From Streptomyces sp. PH10-H1 (lineage in GTDB: Bacteria > Actinomycetota > Actinomycetes > Streptomycetales > Streptomycetaceae), in contig NZ_JASISZ010000008.1 in NCBI RefSeq assembly GCF_030063355.1, positions 1 through 53,335 of the forward strand: a stretch of DNA of 53,335 bases. Direction: 5' to 3'. Of this stretch, positions 30,468 to 40,093 are shown in pieces (the first letter of the stretch is position 1; the number at the start of each line of letters is the position of its first letter). The translations under genes and the position numbers were made by a program. Under the pieces are notes generated by a model, which was not told the DNA's origin, did not search any database, and saw only the letters and a program-made list of their open reading frames with translations.

Positions 30468-30994
30468 GCGTTCTCCTCCAGGTATGCCATGGCCGCCGCG
30501 CCGTTCTCGGCGAAGAAGACCAGGTTGCTCAGGGGCAGCGGCAGGAAGCCTTCGGCGTCCATCCGCTGGAGTTGCAGTTTGAGGCCGTCGTAGAACCCCG
30601 CCGCGTTCAGCAGCACGACCGGCTTGGTGTGCAGGCCGTGCTTCTTCAGTTCTAGGATCTCGGTCGCCTCGTCCAGCGTGCCGGTGCCGCCGACCATGAT
30701 GACGATGGCGTCCGACCTGGCGAGCAGCTGCGCCTTGCGCTCCGCGAGATCCTTGGTGATCAGCATTTCGTCGGCGTTCTTGCGGGCTTTGGTGTGCAGG
30801 AACTCCACGGATACGCCGACGAGCCGGCCGCCGTTGTCCTGCACGCCGTCCGCCACGACCTTCATGAGGCCGGACTCCGAGCCGCCCCACACCAGGGTGT
30901 GGCCGCCCTTGCCGATCAGCGCGGCGAATTCGCGGGCCGGGCCCGTATAGCGCTCATCGAGATCGGCGGCGGACAGAAACACACAGATGTTCAT
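30464..30994 (-). CDS. LOG-like (lysine decarboxylase-fold) nucleotide phosphoribohydrolase family protein
   Basis: 176 aa. Resembles LOG/TIGR00730 proteins, which cleave ribose 5-phosphate from cytokinin nucleotides or AMP. Seen: ICVFLSAADLDERY, LVWGGSESGLMKVVADG, and the motif VGGTGTLDEATEI, where the usual PGGxGTxxE has Val for Pro but keeps the Gly-Thr-Glu core; then KPVVLLNAAGFYDGL. ATG 30994 (MNICVFLS) is preferred to the GTG at 31003, since GTAGGGTGG can act as a ribosome-binding site for it. It follows mnmA by 33 bp and overlaps the SDR gene. Confidence 0.8.
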   Translation of the reverse strand: MNICVFLSAADLDERYTGPAREFAALIGKGGHTLVWGGSESGLMKVVADGVQDNGGRLVGVSVEFLHTKARKNADEMLITKDLAERKAQLLARSDAIVIMVGGTGTLDEATEILELKKHGLHTKPVVLLNAAGFYDGLKLQLQRMDAEGFLPLPLSNLVFFAENGAAAMAYLEENA

Positions 30995-31027
30995 GCCCGC
31001 CACCCTACGAGGCGGCGCCGCTGTGTT

Positions 31028-32170
31028 TTACGCCTGGCTGCCGGCCGCGGCGCGCGCCCGCTGAGTGGTGGCGATGGTCGCGGAGCCCACGACGCGGGTG
31101 CCGTCGTAGAGGACGACGGCCTGGCCGGGGGCGATGCCGCGCACCGGCGCACCGTCGAAGTCGACCCGCAGCTCGCCGTCGACCAGCTCGGCGGTGACGG
31201 GAACGTCCTCGCCGTGGGCGCGCAGCTGCGCGGTGTACGTGGCGCGGCCGGTGGGCGGGGTGCCGCACCAGCGGGGCTTGATGGCGGTGAGGGCGGTGAT
31301 GTCCAGGGCCTCGACCGGGCCGACCGTGACCGTGTTGTTCACCGGGGAGATGTCCAGGACGTAGCGCGGCTTGCCGTCGTCGGCCGGGGTGCCGATGCGC
31401 AGGCCCTTGCGCTGCCCGATGGTGAAGCCGAACGCGCCGCTGTGAGTGCCGAGGCTGGTGCCGTCCTCGTCGAGGATCTCGCCCTCGGCGCTGCCGAGGT
31501 GCTTGGCGAGGAAGCCCTGGGTGTCGCCGTCGGCGATGAAGCAGATGTCGTGGCTGTCCGGCTTCTTGGCGACGGCGAGATCGCGGCGCTCGGCCTCGGC
31601 GCGGATCTCGCCCTTGGTGGTGAGGGTGTCGCCGAGCGGGAACATCGCGTGCGCGAGCTGCCGCTCGTCGAGCACGCCGAGCACATAGCTCTGGTCCTTC
31701 GCCGCGTCCGAGGCGCGGTGCAGCTCGCGGGTGCCGTCGTCGTTGATCACGACGGTCGCGTAGTGGCCGGTGCACACGGCGTCGAAGCCGAGTGCGATCG
31801 CCTTGTCCAGCAGCGCCGCGAACTTGATCTTCTCGTTGCAGCGCAGGCACGGATTCGGCGTGCGGCCGGCCGCGTACTCCGCGACGAAGTCGTCGACGAC
31901 GTCCTCGCGGAAGCGGTCGGCCAGGTCCCACACGTAGAACGGGATGCCGATGACGTCGGCTGCGCGCCGGGCGTCTCGGGAGTCCTCGACCGTGCAGCAG
32001 CCGCGGGCGCCGGTACGGAAGGACTGCGGGTTCGCGGAGAGGGCCAGGTGGACGCCGGTGACGTCGTGGCCGGCCTCGGCGGCTCGGGCCGCGGCGACCG
32101 CGGAGTCGACGCCGCCGCTCATGGCGGCCAGGACGCGCAGGCGACGTCCGTCGCCGGGGAAGTCAGTCAT
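31028..32170 (-). CDS. mnmA: tRNA-specific 2-thiouridylase
   Basis: 380 aa. Thiolates U34 of Lys, Glu and Gln tRNAs using ATP and a persulfide sulfur. Seen: the PP-loop [12 protein letters not shown] (about 16-27), the first catalytic Cys in [12 protein letters not shown], the second in [16 protein letters not shown], and [12 protein letters not shown] at the start of the C-terminal barrel. The ATG at 32170 has GGAGGGG six bases before it. Sulfur should come from the cysteine desulfurase encoded 257 bp upstream on the same strand. First gene of a chain running into LOG-SDR. Confidence 0.96.
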   Translation of the reverse strand: MTDFPGDGRRLRVLAAMSGGVDSAVAAARAAEAGHDVTGVHLALSANPQSFRTGARGCCTVEDSRDARRAADVIGIPFYVWDLADRFREDVVDDFVAEYAAGRTPNPCLRCNEKIKFAALLDKAIALGFDAVCTGHYATVVINDDGTRELHRASDAAKDQSYVLGVLDERQLAHAMFPLGDTLTTKGEIRAEAERRDLAVAKKPDSHDICFIADGDTQGFLAKHLGSAEGEILDEDGTSLGTHSGAFGFTIGQRKGLRIGTPADDGKPRYVLDISPVNNTVTVGPVEALDITALTAIKPRWCGTPPTGRATYTAQLRAHGEDVPVTAELVDGELRVDFDGAPVRGIAPGQAVVLYDGTRVVGSATIATTQRARAAAGSQA

Positions 32171-32258
32171 AACCCCTCCAGAGTACGTTGCGCCTCCGGC
32201 GCGGTTCGACGGGATTACCGGCCCCGGCCGGTTCGCCCTTGCGGCGACCTTGCCGATT

Positions 32259-32275
32259 CGCCCCGGCCCGGGGCG
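32259..32275. repeat. Perfect 17-nt palindrome in the mnmA upstream region
   Basis: CGCCCCGG-C-CCGGGGCG is perfectly palindromic. It lies in the 257-bp gap between the cysteine desulfurase stop and the mnmA start. It could be the desulfurase terminator; other GC-rich dyads of the type GCGCCTGCGGCGGGC also occur in this gap. No gene is seen there. Confidence 0.5.
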
Positions 32276-32427
32276 GATGCTGCCCTCAAACGCCGGGCGG
32301 GCTGCTTGTGGCAGCGCCGGCCCACGGTCAACCGGCCGACTGCGCCTGCGGCGGGCGGGCTGATTCGGCTCGGCTCAGCCGGAGACCCGCGGCTCGGCCC
32401 GGCGGCCCCGGAGCCATCGGCAGGATG

Positions 32428-33594
32428 TCAGCTCAGGCCTGCCTTGCGGGCGCGGGCCACCACCGGGGCGATGGCGGTGGCGAGGGTGTCGATGTCGGAC
32501 TGGGTGGTGGTGTGGCCGAGGGAGAAGCGGAGGGAGCCTCGGGCCCGGTCGGCGGGCTGGCCCATGGCCAGGAGGACGTGGCTGGGCTGGGCGACGCCCG
32601 CGGTGCAGGCGGAGCCGGTGGAGCAGGCGATGCCCTGGGCGTCGAGGAGGAGCAGGAGGGAGTCGCCCTCGCAGCCGGGGAAGGTGAAGTGGGCGTTGGC
32701 GGGCAGCCGGCCCTCCGGGGACGGGTCGCCGTTGAGTACGGCGTCCGGGACGGCGGCGAGGACCTTCGCCACCAGGTCGTCACGGAGCGCTCCGGCCTCC
32801 CGTGCGAACTGCTCGCGCCGCTCGGCGGCGAGCGCGCCGGCCGCGGCGAAGGCCGCGATGGCGGGGGTGTCGAGGGTGCCGGAGCGGCTGCGTTCCTGGC
32901 CGCCGCCGTGCAGCAGCGGGACGGGCGCGTGGTCGCGGCGCAGGACGAGCGCGCCGACGCCGTAGGGTCCGCCGATCTTGTGGCCGGTCACGGTCATGGC
33001 GTCGAGGCCGGACGCGGCGAAGTCGACCTCGATCTGGCCGAACGCCTGGACCGCGTCGGCATGCAGCGGAACCCCGTACTCGTGTGCGACGGCGGCGAGT
33101 TCGCGGACCGGCATGATCGTGCCGACCTCGTTGTTGGCCCACATCACGGTCGCGAGGGCGACGTCGTCGGGGTCGCGTTCGATCGCCTCGCGCAGCGCGT
33201 CGGCGTGCACCCGCCCGTACGCGTCGACCGGCAGCCAGTCGACGCGGGCCCCCTCGTGCTCGACGAGCCAGTCGACGGCGTCGAGTACGGCATGGTGCTC
33301 GACGGGGCTGGCCAGCACCCGTACCCGCTGGGGGTCGGCGGCCCGGCGGGACCAGTACAGGCCCTTGACGGCGAGGTTGTCGGACTCGGTCCCGCCGCCG
33401 GTGAAGACGATCTCGCTCGGGCGCGCGCCGAGCGCCGCGGCGAGCGATTCCCTGGACTCCTCGACGGTGCGGCGGGCCCGCCGCCCGGGCGCGTGCAGCG
33501 AGGAGGCGTTGCCGGTGACCGTGAGGTGCGCGGTCATCGCCTGCACCGCTTCCGGGAGCATCGGCGTGGTGGCGGCGTGGTCGAGGTAGGCCAT
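32428..33594 (-). CDS. Cysteine desulfurase (IscS/NifS type)
   Basis: 388 aa. A PLP enzyme that moves sulfur from cysteine to a persulfide carrier. Seen: N-terminal [45 protein letters not shown] with the His that stacks on [14 protein letters not shown], the PLP Lys in [18 protein letters not shown], and the active Cys in the loop [11 protein letters not shown]. That makes it a group I-like enzyme. With mnmA downstream it most likely supplies sulfur for tRNA 2-thiouridine; a role in Fe-S assembly is also possible, since Streptomyces has a separate sufS (general knowledge). Start ATG 33594. Confidence 0.93.
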   Translation of the reverse strand: MAYLDHAATTPMLPEAVQAMTAHLTVTGNASSLHAPGRRARRTVEESRESLAAALGARPSEIVFTGGGTESDNLAVKGLYWSRRAADPQRVRVLASPVEHHAVLDAVDWLVEHEGARVDWLPVDAYGRVHADALREAIERDPDDVALATVMWANNEVGTIMPVRELAAVAHEYGVPLHADAVQAFGQIEVDFAASGLDAMTVTGHKIGGPYGVGALVLRRDHAPVPLLHGGGQERSRSGTLDTPAIAAFAAAGALAAERREQFAREAGALRDDLVAKVLAAVPDAVLNGDPSPEGRLPANAHFTFPGCEGDSLLLLLDAQGIACSTGSACTAGVAQPSHVLLAMGQPADRARGSLRFSLGHTTTQSDIDTLATAIAPVVARARKAGLS

Positions 33595-33628
33595 GATGAG
33601 GCCGATTCTACGGTCGCGTAGGCAACTC

Positions 33629-34489
33629 TCAGGCCATGAGGGCCCGGGCGAGCTGACGGGACTGCGCGACCAGGCGGTTCCCGCTGTCCCAGACCTGGGC
33701 GTCCTCCTCCAGGAAGCCGCCGGCCAGGTTGCGGGTGGTGATGGCGACGCGCAGCGGACCCGGCGCGGGGCGGCAGCGGATGTGGACGGTCAGCTCCACG
33801 GTCGGGACCCAGCCGCGGATGCCGAGGTCGAAGGCGGTCGGCGGGAGGGCGTCCACGGTGAGCAGCAGGGAGAGCGGGTCGTGGTCGCGGCCGTCGGCGA
33901 GGCCGAGCCAGCCGCGCATGTCGCCCTTGCCGGAGGGCGAGCCGATGGCCCAGCCGGAGGTGGCGGGGTCGATCCGCAGGTCGAGGCGTTGAACGATGGC
34001 GGTGGATCCGGCGATGGCGCCGCCGCCGGGAGCCGCGTCGGCGCCGAAGCACTCGTCGTAGGGCGGTATAGCGGGGACGGTGGCGGTGGTACGTACGTCG
34101 TCCGGCAGCGCGTCGAGGTCGCCGTAGGCCGCGATGACCCGGATCCGCTCGACCTCCCGGCCGTCGGCGCCGGTCTGGAAGAGCGACGCCTGGCCGGTGG
34201 ACAGGGTGCGGCCGGCCCGGACGGTCTCGGTGCGGATGGTCGCGGGACCGGGCTGGGAGGCGGTCAGATAGTGCGCGGTGACGGTGAACGGATCGGTGTG
34301 CGGCAGCGCCTGCTGGAGGGCGCGGCCGATGACGGCGAGCAGATAGCCGCCGTTGACGGCCTGGATGATGGTCCAGCCGGCCGAGAGGTCGGCGTCGTAG
34401 ACGCCGGGCTCGCCGGGTCGCGGGGCGACCGCGGTGTCCCGGTCGAATTCGCTGTCCCCGATGGTCGCCTGAGCCGTCGTATATGCCAT
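33629..34489 (-). CDS. Acyl-CoA thioesterase-like double-hotdog protein
   Basis: 286 aa. Two hotdog halves: first [23 protein letters not shown]...[16 protein letters not shown]; second [30 protein letters not shown]...[11 protein letters not shown]. This is the TesB-like/acyl-CoA thioesterase family 4HBT_3 layout, hydrolysing acyl-CoAs. The preferred acyl chain is unknown. ATG 34489 ([16 protein letters not shown]) fits the family N terminus, though the ribosome-binding site is weak; the frame runs further upstream without homology. It sits 34 bp upstream of the cysteine desulfurase on the same strand. Confidence 0.82.
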   Translation of the reverse strand: MAYTTAQATIGDSEFDRDTAVAPRPGEPGVYDADLSAGWTIIQAVNGGYLLAVIGRALQQALPHTDPFTVTAHYLTASQPGPATIRTETVRAGRTLSTGQASLFQTGADGREVERIRVIAAYGDLDALPDDVRTTATVPAIPPYDECFGADAAPGGGAIAGSTAIVQRLDLRIDPATSGWAIGSPSGKGDMRGWLGLADGRDHDPLSLLLTVDALPPTAFDLGIRGWVPTVELTVHIRCRPAPGPLRVAITTRNLAGGFLEEDAQVWDSGNRLVAQSRQLARALMA

Positions 34490-34614
34490 GGACCGAATGT
34501 TACCCGCGAGTAGCACCGTCTTGTCCAGCCTTTCCGCCCGGCTGGTCAGCCGATCCTGCACATCAACGGCGGCGCGGGCGCTGGGGCGGTGAGTCCGCAC
34601 CGGCCGTTCCAGCC

Positions 34615-35289
34615 CTAGACCAGGTCCTGGGCCTCCTCGTCCCGCGCCCGGCTCCTGCGGTGCCAGGCTCGGGGCGCGCGCCAGCCGAAGTACATGGCGC
34701 ACAGCCGCAGCACGAAGGCGCTGATGATCGCGACGCCGCTGGTGACGCCGTTCAGCGCGTCGAACCTGATCAGCAGCGCCGCCATGATCGCGCCGACCAT
34801 GGCGGGGACGGCGTAGAGGTCGCGGTCCCAGCGGAGCAGGGACGGCACCTCGTTGGCGAGGAGGTCGCGCAGTACGCCGCCGCCCCCCGCCGTGGCGAGG
34901 CCGAGGGCGGCGGACGGGACGAGGCCGAGGCCGTGGTCGTGCGCCTTGATGGTGCCGGTGACGCAGAACAGGCCGAGCCCGGCCGCGTCGAAGACGTTGA
35001 CGGTGGTGTTGATCCGCTCGACCTCCGGGTGCAGGAAGAACACCAGCACCGTGGCGAAGAGCGGGGTGATGAAGTAGCCGAGGTCACTGAAGGCGGCGGG
35101 CGGTACGGCGCCGATCATCAGGTCCCGGAACAGCCCCCCGCCCAGCGCGGTCACCTCGGCGAGTACGGCCATGCCGAACACGTCGTAGTTCTTGCGGACG
35201 GCGGCCAGCGCGCCGGAGATCGCGAAGACGAAGATGCCGACGATATCGAGCGTGTGCTGGACGGAGGGACTGAAGAGTTCCGAGATCAC
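34615..35289 (-). CDS. TRIC / UPF0126 family membrane protein
   Basis: 224 aa with about seven membrane helices. Two internally repeated units: LDIVGIFVFAISGALAAVRKN ... GGGLFRDLMIGAVPPAAF and FDAAGLGLFCVTGTIKAHDHG ... GGGVLRDLLANEVPSLLR. The paired GGGxxRDxL motifs are those of bacterial trimeric intracellular cation (TRIC-like) channels. A K+-type cation channel role is known for the family, but the physiological function here is unproven. GTG 35289 has GGAGAA upstream. It begins 14 bp after the M1 peptidase stop, so they are probably co-transcribed. Confidence 0.88.
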   Translation of the reverse strand: MISELFSPSVQHTLDIVGIFVFAISGALAAVRKNYDVFGMAVLAEVTALGGGLFRDLMIGAVPPAAFSDLGYFITPLFATVLVFFLHPEVERINTTVNVFDAAGLGLFCVTGTIKAHDHGLGLVPSAALGLATAGGGGVLRDLLANEVPSLLRWDRDLYAVPAMVGAIMAALLIRFDALNGVTSGVAIISAFVLRLCAMYFGWRAPRAWHRRSRARDEEAQDLV

Positions 35290-35302
35290 GCCATATGTTC
35301 TC

Positions 35303-36724
35303 CTATGACAGGGCCGGCTTGCCCGGGGTGGCGAGCCACGTACGGAAGAGGCCGTCGAGCCGCATGCCCGACACCTTCTCCGCGAGCGCGGTGAACTGGG
35401 CCGTGTCGGCGTTCCCGTACCGGTGCTGCGAGGTCCAGGTCTTGAGCAGCGTGAAGAAGGCGGCGTCGCCGATCTTGTCGCGCAGCATCTGGAGGGTCAT
35501 CGCGCCGCGCTGGTAGACCGCGCTGGAGAACATCGTGTCGCGCTGCGGGTCGGAGACCGTGATCTGCCAGAAGGGGGCGGTGCCGGCACGGCTGTTGTAC
35601 GCGGCGAGGAAGGAATCGTGGGCGGAACGGGTGCCCTTGTGCTCGGCCCACAGCCACTGGGCGTAGGTCGCGAAGCCCTCGTTCAGCCAGATGTCCTTCC
35701 ACTGCTCGACGCTGACCGAGTCGCCGAACCACTGGTGGGCCAGCTCATGGACGATCGTGGTCTCGGAGCGGACGGCGGAGTAGACCGGCTTGGTCTGCAC
35801 CTCCAGCGAGAACCCCGCTTCCGGCATGTCGTCGACGATCGCGCCGGTCTCCTCGAAGGGATAGCGGCCGAAGACCGTGGACCAGTAGTCGGTGGCTTCC
35901 GCGGTGACCGCGTAGACGTCCACCGGGCCGTTGGCGAGGACCGGGTCGGTGGCGACGTAGATGGGGATGCCGCCGGGCGTGGTCCCGGTCCTGACGTCGA
36001 ACTTCCCGATGCTGGCGGTCGCGAGATAGGTGGCCATCGGCTTGGACTCGCGCCAGGTGGAGACGGTGCGGTCGCCCTTGTCGTACTGGGAGGTCAGCAC
36101 GCCGTTGGAGACGCCCTTCAGGCCCTTGGGAGCGCTGATCCGGATGTCGAAGGTGGCCTTGTCGGACGGATGGTCGCTGCCCGGGAACCAGGTCGAGGCG
36201 GCGTTGGGCTCGCAGGCGACGAAGACACCGTCGGTGGTCTTCATCCAGCCGTAGTGCGACCCGAAGACTATGGGGCCGCCGAGCGGCTCCGGCACCCCGC
36301 CGTAGACGACGGTGGTGGTGAACTCCTGCCCCTTGCGCAGCGCGTGGCGCGGGGTGATGACGATCTCGTCGCCGCTGCGGGTGAACCGGGCCGGCCTGCC
36401 GTCCACGCTGACCGAGGCGACCGTGAGCTGCTGCAGGTCGAGGTCGAAGGAGGACAGGTTCTCGGTGGCCCGGGCGGTGACGGCCGCCCGGCCGTCGAGG
36501 CGGTCACTGACCGGGTTGTAGGACACGTCGAGGCCGTAGTGCCGGACGTCGTAACCGCCGTTGCCGAGCTGCGGGAAGTACGGGTCCCCGATGCCGGGGG
36601 CGCCGGGAGCGGGAGCGTGGGAGTAGCCGGCCGCCGACGGCGGGGCGCCGGAGATCAGACAGGCCGACACGCTGATGACAGCGAGGGCGGAGCCGAGGAG
36701 ACGAGCCGGACGGGAGGGTGCCAT
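35303..36724 (-). CDS. Secreted M1 family metallopeptidase
   Basis: 473 aa. N-terminal signal peptide (SRPARLLGSALAVISVSACLISGAPPSAAG). The M1 zinc site is HELAH at 326-330, followed by the third ligand in WLNEGFATYAQWLW. In place of the classical exopeptidase GxMEN motif there is GFSLEVQTKPVY, as in the short actinobacterial secreted M1 proteins. It lacks the long C-terminal helical domain of aminopeptidase N. It probably acts on peptides outside the cell, which is noteworthy beside an oligopeptide importer. ATG 36724, with GAAGGGCAG upstream, starts directly at the signal peptide; the frame extends to 36814. Confidence 0.9.
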   Translation of the reverse strand: MAPSRPARLLGSALAVISVSACLISGAPPSAAGYSHAPAPGAPGIGDPYFPQLGNGGYDVRHYGLDVSYNPVSDRLDGRAAVTARATENLSSFDLDLQQLTVASVSVDGRPARFTRSGDEIVITPRHALRKGQEFTTTVVYGGVPEPLGGPIVFGSHYGWMKTTDGVFVACEPNAASTWFPGSDHPSDKATFDIRISAPKGLKGVSNGVLTSQYDKGDRTVSTWRESKPMATYLATASIGKFDVRTGTTPGGIPIYVATDPVLANGPVDVYAVTAEATDYWSTVFGRYPFEETGAIVDDMPEAGFSLEVQTKPVYSAVRSETTIVHELAHQWFGDSVSVEQWKDIWLNEGFATYAQWLWAEHKGTRSAHDSFLAAYNSRAGTAPFWQITVSDPQRDTMFSSAVYQRGAMTLQMLRDKIGDAAFFTLLKTWTSQHRYGNADTAQFTALAEKVSGMRLDGLFRTWLATPGKPALS

Positions 36725-36778
36725 GGATCTGCCCTTCGACGCGTACAGTGACGCGCCGACTCTGCACCCTCCCGCTCC

Positions 36779-36792
36779 GTCATGACCATGAC
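36779..36792. promoter_or_regulatory. Perfect inverted repeat GTCATG-AC-CATGAC upstream of the M1 peptidase gene
   Basis: A 6-bp perfect dyad with a 2-bp spacer, 55 bp before the ATG at 36724 and in the 118-bp gap after the oppF-like stop. A second CATGAC-like half (GTCATGC) follows at 36807-36813. Its position fits an operator; the regulator is unknown. Confidence 0.4.
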
Positions 36793-36842
36793 TTTTCGTT
36801 ATGTCGTCATGCACTAACGGCAGTTGGCTGATTACCGCCGCT

Positions 36843-37907
36843 CTATACAGAGACGACCTCCGGACCCGCCTCCGCGGGCTGATTCTCCGGGTGGTGGCAC
36901 GCCACCTCGTGCCCGGGGGCCAGCGCGATCAGGGGCGGCTCCTGCGTGCCGCACACCTCGGTCGCCTTCCAGCACCGGGTGTGGAAGCGGCAGCCGGACG
37001 GCGGGTTGATCGGCGACGGCACATCGCCGGACAGCAGGATCCGCTCGCGCGACGTGCGCCGCTTCGGGTCCGGCACCGGCACCGCGGACAGCAGCGCGTT
37101 GGTGTACGGATGCATCGGCTTGGCGTAGAGCGCTTCGCGGTCCGCGACCTCCACGACCTTGCCGAGGTACATCACCGCGATCCGGTCCGAGACGTGCCGG
37201 ATGACCGACAGGTCGTGCGCGATGATCACGTACGTCAGCCCGAGTTCGGTCTGCAGGTCGTCCAGCAGATTGACCACCTGCGCCTGGATCGAGACGTCCA
37301 GCGCCGAGACCGGCTCGTCCGCCACGACCAGCTTCGGCTTGAGGGCGAGTGCCCGCGCGATGCCGATGCGCTGCCGCTGCCCGCCGGAGAACTCGTGCGG
37401 ATAGCGGTTGTAGTGCTCGGGGTTGAGGCCGACGAGCTCCAGGAGGTCCTGCACCGCCTTCTTCACGCCCGACTCCGTCGCCACCTTCTGGAGCTTGAAC
37501 GGGGCTCCGACGATGGTGCCGATCGTGTGCCGCGGATTGAGCGAGGAGTACGGGTCCTGGAAGATCATCTGCACATCGCGGCGCAGCGGGCGCATCTCCC
37601 CCACGCTCAGATGGGTGATGTCCCGGCCCTGGAACTCGATCTTCCCGCTGGTGGGTTCCAGCAGCCGGGTGATCAGCCGCCCCATGGTGGACTTGCCGCA
37701 GCCCGACTCCCCCACCACGCCGAGCGTCTGGCCGGGCGCCACCTGCAGATCGATACCGTCGACCGCCTGGACGGCGCCGACCTGCCGGCGCAGCAGCCCC
37801 TTGGTGATCGGGAAGTGCTTGACCAGGCCGGTCACCCTGAGCAGGGGCTCCGCGGTGGCCTGCTGGGGGATCTTCACGTCTTCTTGAGGCACGGCCTGGT
37901 CCTTCAC
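36843..37907 (-). CDS. Oligopeptide ABC transporter ATP-binding protein (OppF-like)
   Basis: 354 aa. Seen: Walker A GESGCGKST, Q-loop QMIFQDPYSSLNPRHTIG, signature FSGGQRQRIGIARALAL, Walker B LVVADEPVSALD, switch His in IIAHDLSVI, and the C-terminal oligo_HPY extension NPPSGCRFHTRCWKATEVCG. It powers peptide import with the D subunit. The GTG at 37907 overlaps the oppD stop by 4 bp. Last gene of the transporter unit. Confidence 0.93.
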   Translation of the reverse strand: MKDQAVPQEDVKIPQQATAEPLLRVTGLVKHFPITKGLLRRQVGAVQAVDGIDLQVAPGQTLGVVGESGCGKSTMGRLITRLLEPTSGKIEFQGRDITHLSVGEMRPLRRDVQMIFQDPYSSLNPRHTIGTIVGAPFKLQKVATESGVKKAVQDLLELVGLNPEHYNRYPHEFSGGQRQRIGIARALALKPKLVVADEPVSALDVSIQAQVVNLLDDLQTELGLTYVIIAHDLSVIRHVSDRIAVMYLGKVVEVADREALYAKPMHPYTNALLSAVPVPDPKRRTSRERILLSGDVPSPINPPSGCRFHTRCWKATEVCGTQEPPLIALAPGHEVACHHPENQPAEAGPEVVSV

Positions 37908-39010
37908 AGCTTGGGCGCAATCTCTTCGGTCCAGATCCGGTTCCGGTCCTCCTGGCCGAGGTGGCAGGCCGACCAGTGCCCGGCCGCGGTCTCCCGCAGT
38001 TCCGGCACGATCGTCTCGCTGGAGCCGCCGTTGAGCTCGGCATAGGGGCAGCGGGGATGGAAGGCGCAGCCGGACGGCACATTGATCAGGCTGGGCGGGG
38101 CGCCCTTGACCGGATTGAGCCGGTCGGCCCGCTCACGGTCCATCCGCGGCATGGAGCCCAGCAGGCCCCAGGTGTAGGGGTGCTGCGGTTCGGTGAAGAC
38201 CTTCTCGGCCGTTCCCCGCTCGACGCACCGGCCCGCGTACATCACCAGCAGGTCGTCGGCCAGTTCCGCGACCACGCCCAGGTCGTGGGTGATCATGATG
38301 ACCGCGGAGCCGAACTCCTTCTGCAGATCGCGGATCAGGTCCAGGATCTGCGCCTGCACGGTGACGTCCAGTGCGGTGGTCGGCTCGTCCGCGATGAGCA
38401 GTTCGGGGTTGTTGACCAGCGCCATCGCGATCATCGCGCGCTGGCGCATCCCGCCGGAGAACTGGTGGGGATAGTCGGCGATCCGCTGGTGCGGCTCCGG
38501 GATGCCGACCCGGTCCAGCATCTCGATCGCCCGTTTGCGGGCGGCCTGCTTGCTGACGTCCTGGTGCACCCGGTGGGCCTCGACGATCTGCGCGCCCACC
38601 GTGTAATAGGGGTGCATCGCCGACAGCGGGTCCTGGAAGATCATCGCCATCTTCCGGCCGCGCAGCCGCCGCACATGATCGGGGTCGGCGCCGATCAGCT
38701 CCTCGCCGTCCAGCCACACCTCGCCGGAGATCTTGGCCTTGGCGGTCCGGTGCAGGCCCATGATGCCCAGCGAGGTGACGGACTTGCCCGAGCCGGACTC
38801 GCCGACGATGCCGAGCGTCCGGCCGCGCTGGAGGTCAAAGCTGATCCCGTCGACCGACTTGACCAGGCCGTCGTCGGTATTGAAATGGATCTTCAGATCG
38901 CGTACCGCCAGGAAGGACTCCTCGGCGTCCGGCCGGGCGGTGAGCACCGGCTCGCCGACCGTGGCGGGCACGCTGTCCTTCCGGAACGGGTCGCTGCCGG
39001 CCGTGCTCAC
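37904..39010 (-). CDS. Oligopeptide ABC transporter ATP-binding protein (OppD-like)
   Basis: 368 aa. Seen: Walker [13 protein letters not shown]-loop [17 protein letters not shown], signature [16 protein letters not shown], Walker [17 protein letters not shown], switch MITHDLGVV, and C-terminal oligo_[23 protein letters not shown] at 39010 overlaps the permease stop (GTGA), with GGTGAGG upstream; the very long open frame to 40054 is a shadow of the permease. Confidence 0.93.
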   Translation of the reverse strand: MSTAGSDPFRKDSVPATVGEPVLTARPDAEESFLAVRDLKIHFNTDDGLVKSVDGISFDLQRGRTLGIVGESGSGKSVTSLGIMGLHRTAKAKISGEVWLDGEELIGADPDHVRRLRGRKMAMIFQDPLSAMHPYYTVGAQIVEAHRVHQDVSKQAARKRAIEMLDRVGIPEPHQRIADYPHQFSGGMRQRAMIAMALVNNPELLIADEPTTALDVTVQAQILDLIRDLQKEFGSAVIMITHDLGVVAELADDLLVMYAGRCVERGTAEKVFTEPQHPYTWGLLGSMPRMDRERADRLNPVKGAPPSLINVPSGCAFHPRCPYAELNGGSSETIVPELRETAAGHWSACHLGQEDRNRIWTEEIAPKL

Positions 39011-40017
39011 GAATACCTCACCCTGGGGTCGATAGCGGCGTACAGCAGGTCCACCAGGAGACTGCACATGACGATGAAGAAGGCCGTGACCAAGGTGACG
39101 CCGAGCACGATGGGCAGGTCGTTGTCCTTGATCCCGTCGACCGCGTAGGCCCCGATCCCCTTGAGGGAGAAGACGTTCTCGGTGATGACCGCACCGCCGA
39201 TCAGCAGGCCGAAGTCCATGCCGAAGATCGTGACGATCGGGGTGAGCGCCGCCCGCAGCCCGTGCTTGGCGACCACCTTGCTCTCCCGCAGGCCCTTGGC
39301 CCGGGCGGTGCGGATGTAGTCCTCGCCCATCGTCTCCAGCATTCCGGCGCGGGTGAGCCGGGCGTAGAGAGCGGAGTAGAGGAAGGCCAGGCTGCACCAG
39401 GGCAGGACCAGATTCCAGGCCCACAGGGCCGGATCGTCCGTGAAGGGTACGAACTGGACGTTGGTCCAGATGTGCCACTCGTACTGGAAGATGCCCAGGC
39501 CGAGCATGCCGGTGAAGAAGGTCGGCAGTGAGACGCCGGCCAGCGCCACGCTCATCGCGAAGCGGTCGAAGAACGAGCCGCGCTTGAGGGCCGACAGCAC
39601 ACCGATCGCCACACCGGTGATCACCCAGATCACGGCCGCGCCGATGGCCAGCGACAGTGTGATCGGCAGCCGGGACTTCAGTTCGGGCCAGACCTCGTTG
39701 TGGGTCTTGAAGGAGTAGCCGAAGCAGGGCGCGTGGCACACCGAGGCATCCGGGCCGAACGTGTAGTTCGCCCCGGCGACGATGCCCTTGATGAAGTGCC
39801 AGTACTGCTCGTACAGCGGCAGGTCGAACCCGAGGTTCTTCTTGACCGCCGCGATGGCGTCGGGGTTGGCGTCCTTGCCGACGTACTGGGTCGCCAACTG
39901 GGTGGTGGTCTGCCCGCCGAGTCGCGGGAGCAGGAAGAAGATCGCGAATGTGACCGCGCTGACGACCAGCAGCAGCAGCAAAGCGGCGATCACGCGTCGA
40001 ATGATGTACGCAGTCAC
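39007..40017 (-). CDS. Oligopeptide ABC transporter permease (OppB-like)
   Basis: 336 aa. The N-terminal helix MTAYIIRRVIAALLLLLVVSA is the DppB/OppB signature; six membrane helices; the EAA loop YIRTARAKGLRESKVVAKHGLRAAL couples to the ATPases. GTG 40017 follows oppA after a strong hairpin, with only a weak ribosome-binding site. It overlaps oppD by 4 bp. Confidence 0.93.
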   Translation of the reverse strand: MTAYIIRRVIAALLLLLVVSAVTFAIFFLLPRLGGQTTTQLATQYVGKDANPDAIAAVKKNLGFDLPLYEQYWHFIKGIVAGANYTFGPDASVCHAPCFGYSFKTHNEVWPELKSRLPITLSLAIGAAVIWVITGVAIGVLSALKRGSFFDRFAMSVALAGVSLPTFFTGMLGLGIFQYEWHIWTNVQFVPFTDDPALWAWNLVLPWCSLAFLYSALYARLTRAGMLETMGEDYIRTARAKGLRESKVVAKHGLRAALTPIVTIFGMDFGLLIGGAVITENVFSLKGIGAYAVDGIKDNDLPIVLGVTLVTAFFIVMCSLLVDLLYAAIDPRVRYS

Positions 40018-40035
40018 AGCCGTGCGGCGCCGGGG

Positions 40036-40066
40036 CCGCCGGGCCGGGGGTCACCCGGCCCGGCGG
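40036..40066 (-). terminator. 13-bp perfect hairpin between oppA and oppB
   Basis: CCGCCGGGCCGGG (40036-40048) pairs perfectly with CCCGGCCCGGCGG (40054-40066) around a GGTCA loop. It lies 28 bp past the oppA stop and 19 bp before the oppB start. With no T-tract it is more likely an mRNA 3' stabiliser or partial terminator that lets the binding protein be made in excess of the membrane subunits. Confidence 0.75.
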
Positions 40067-40093
40067 ACACCGATGCCTTCACCTGCCTTCCGG

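Noticed and set aside
32171..32427. Possible small RNA or mobile repeat in the mnmA upstream gap
   Set aside because: Only GC-rich dyads common in Streptomyces intergenic DNA are visible; no promoter, T-tract or conserved core supports an RNA gene.
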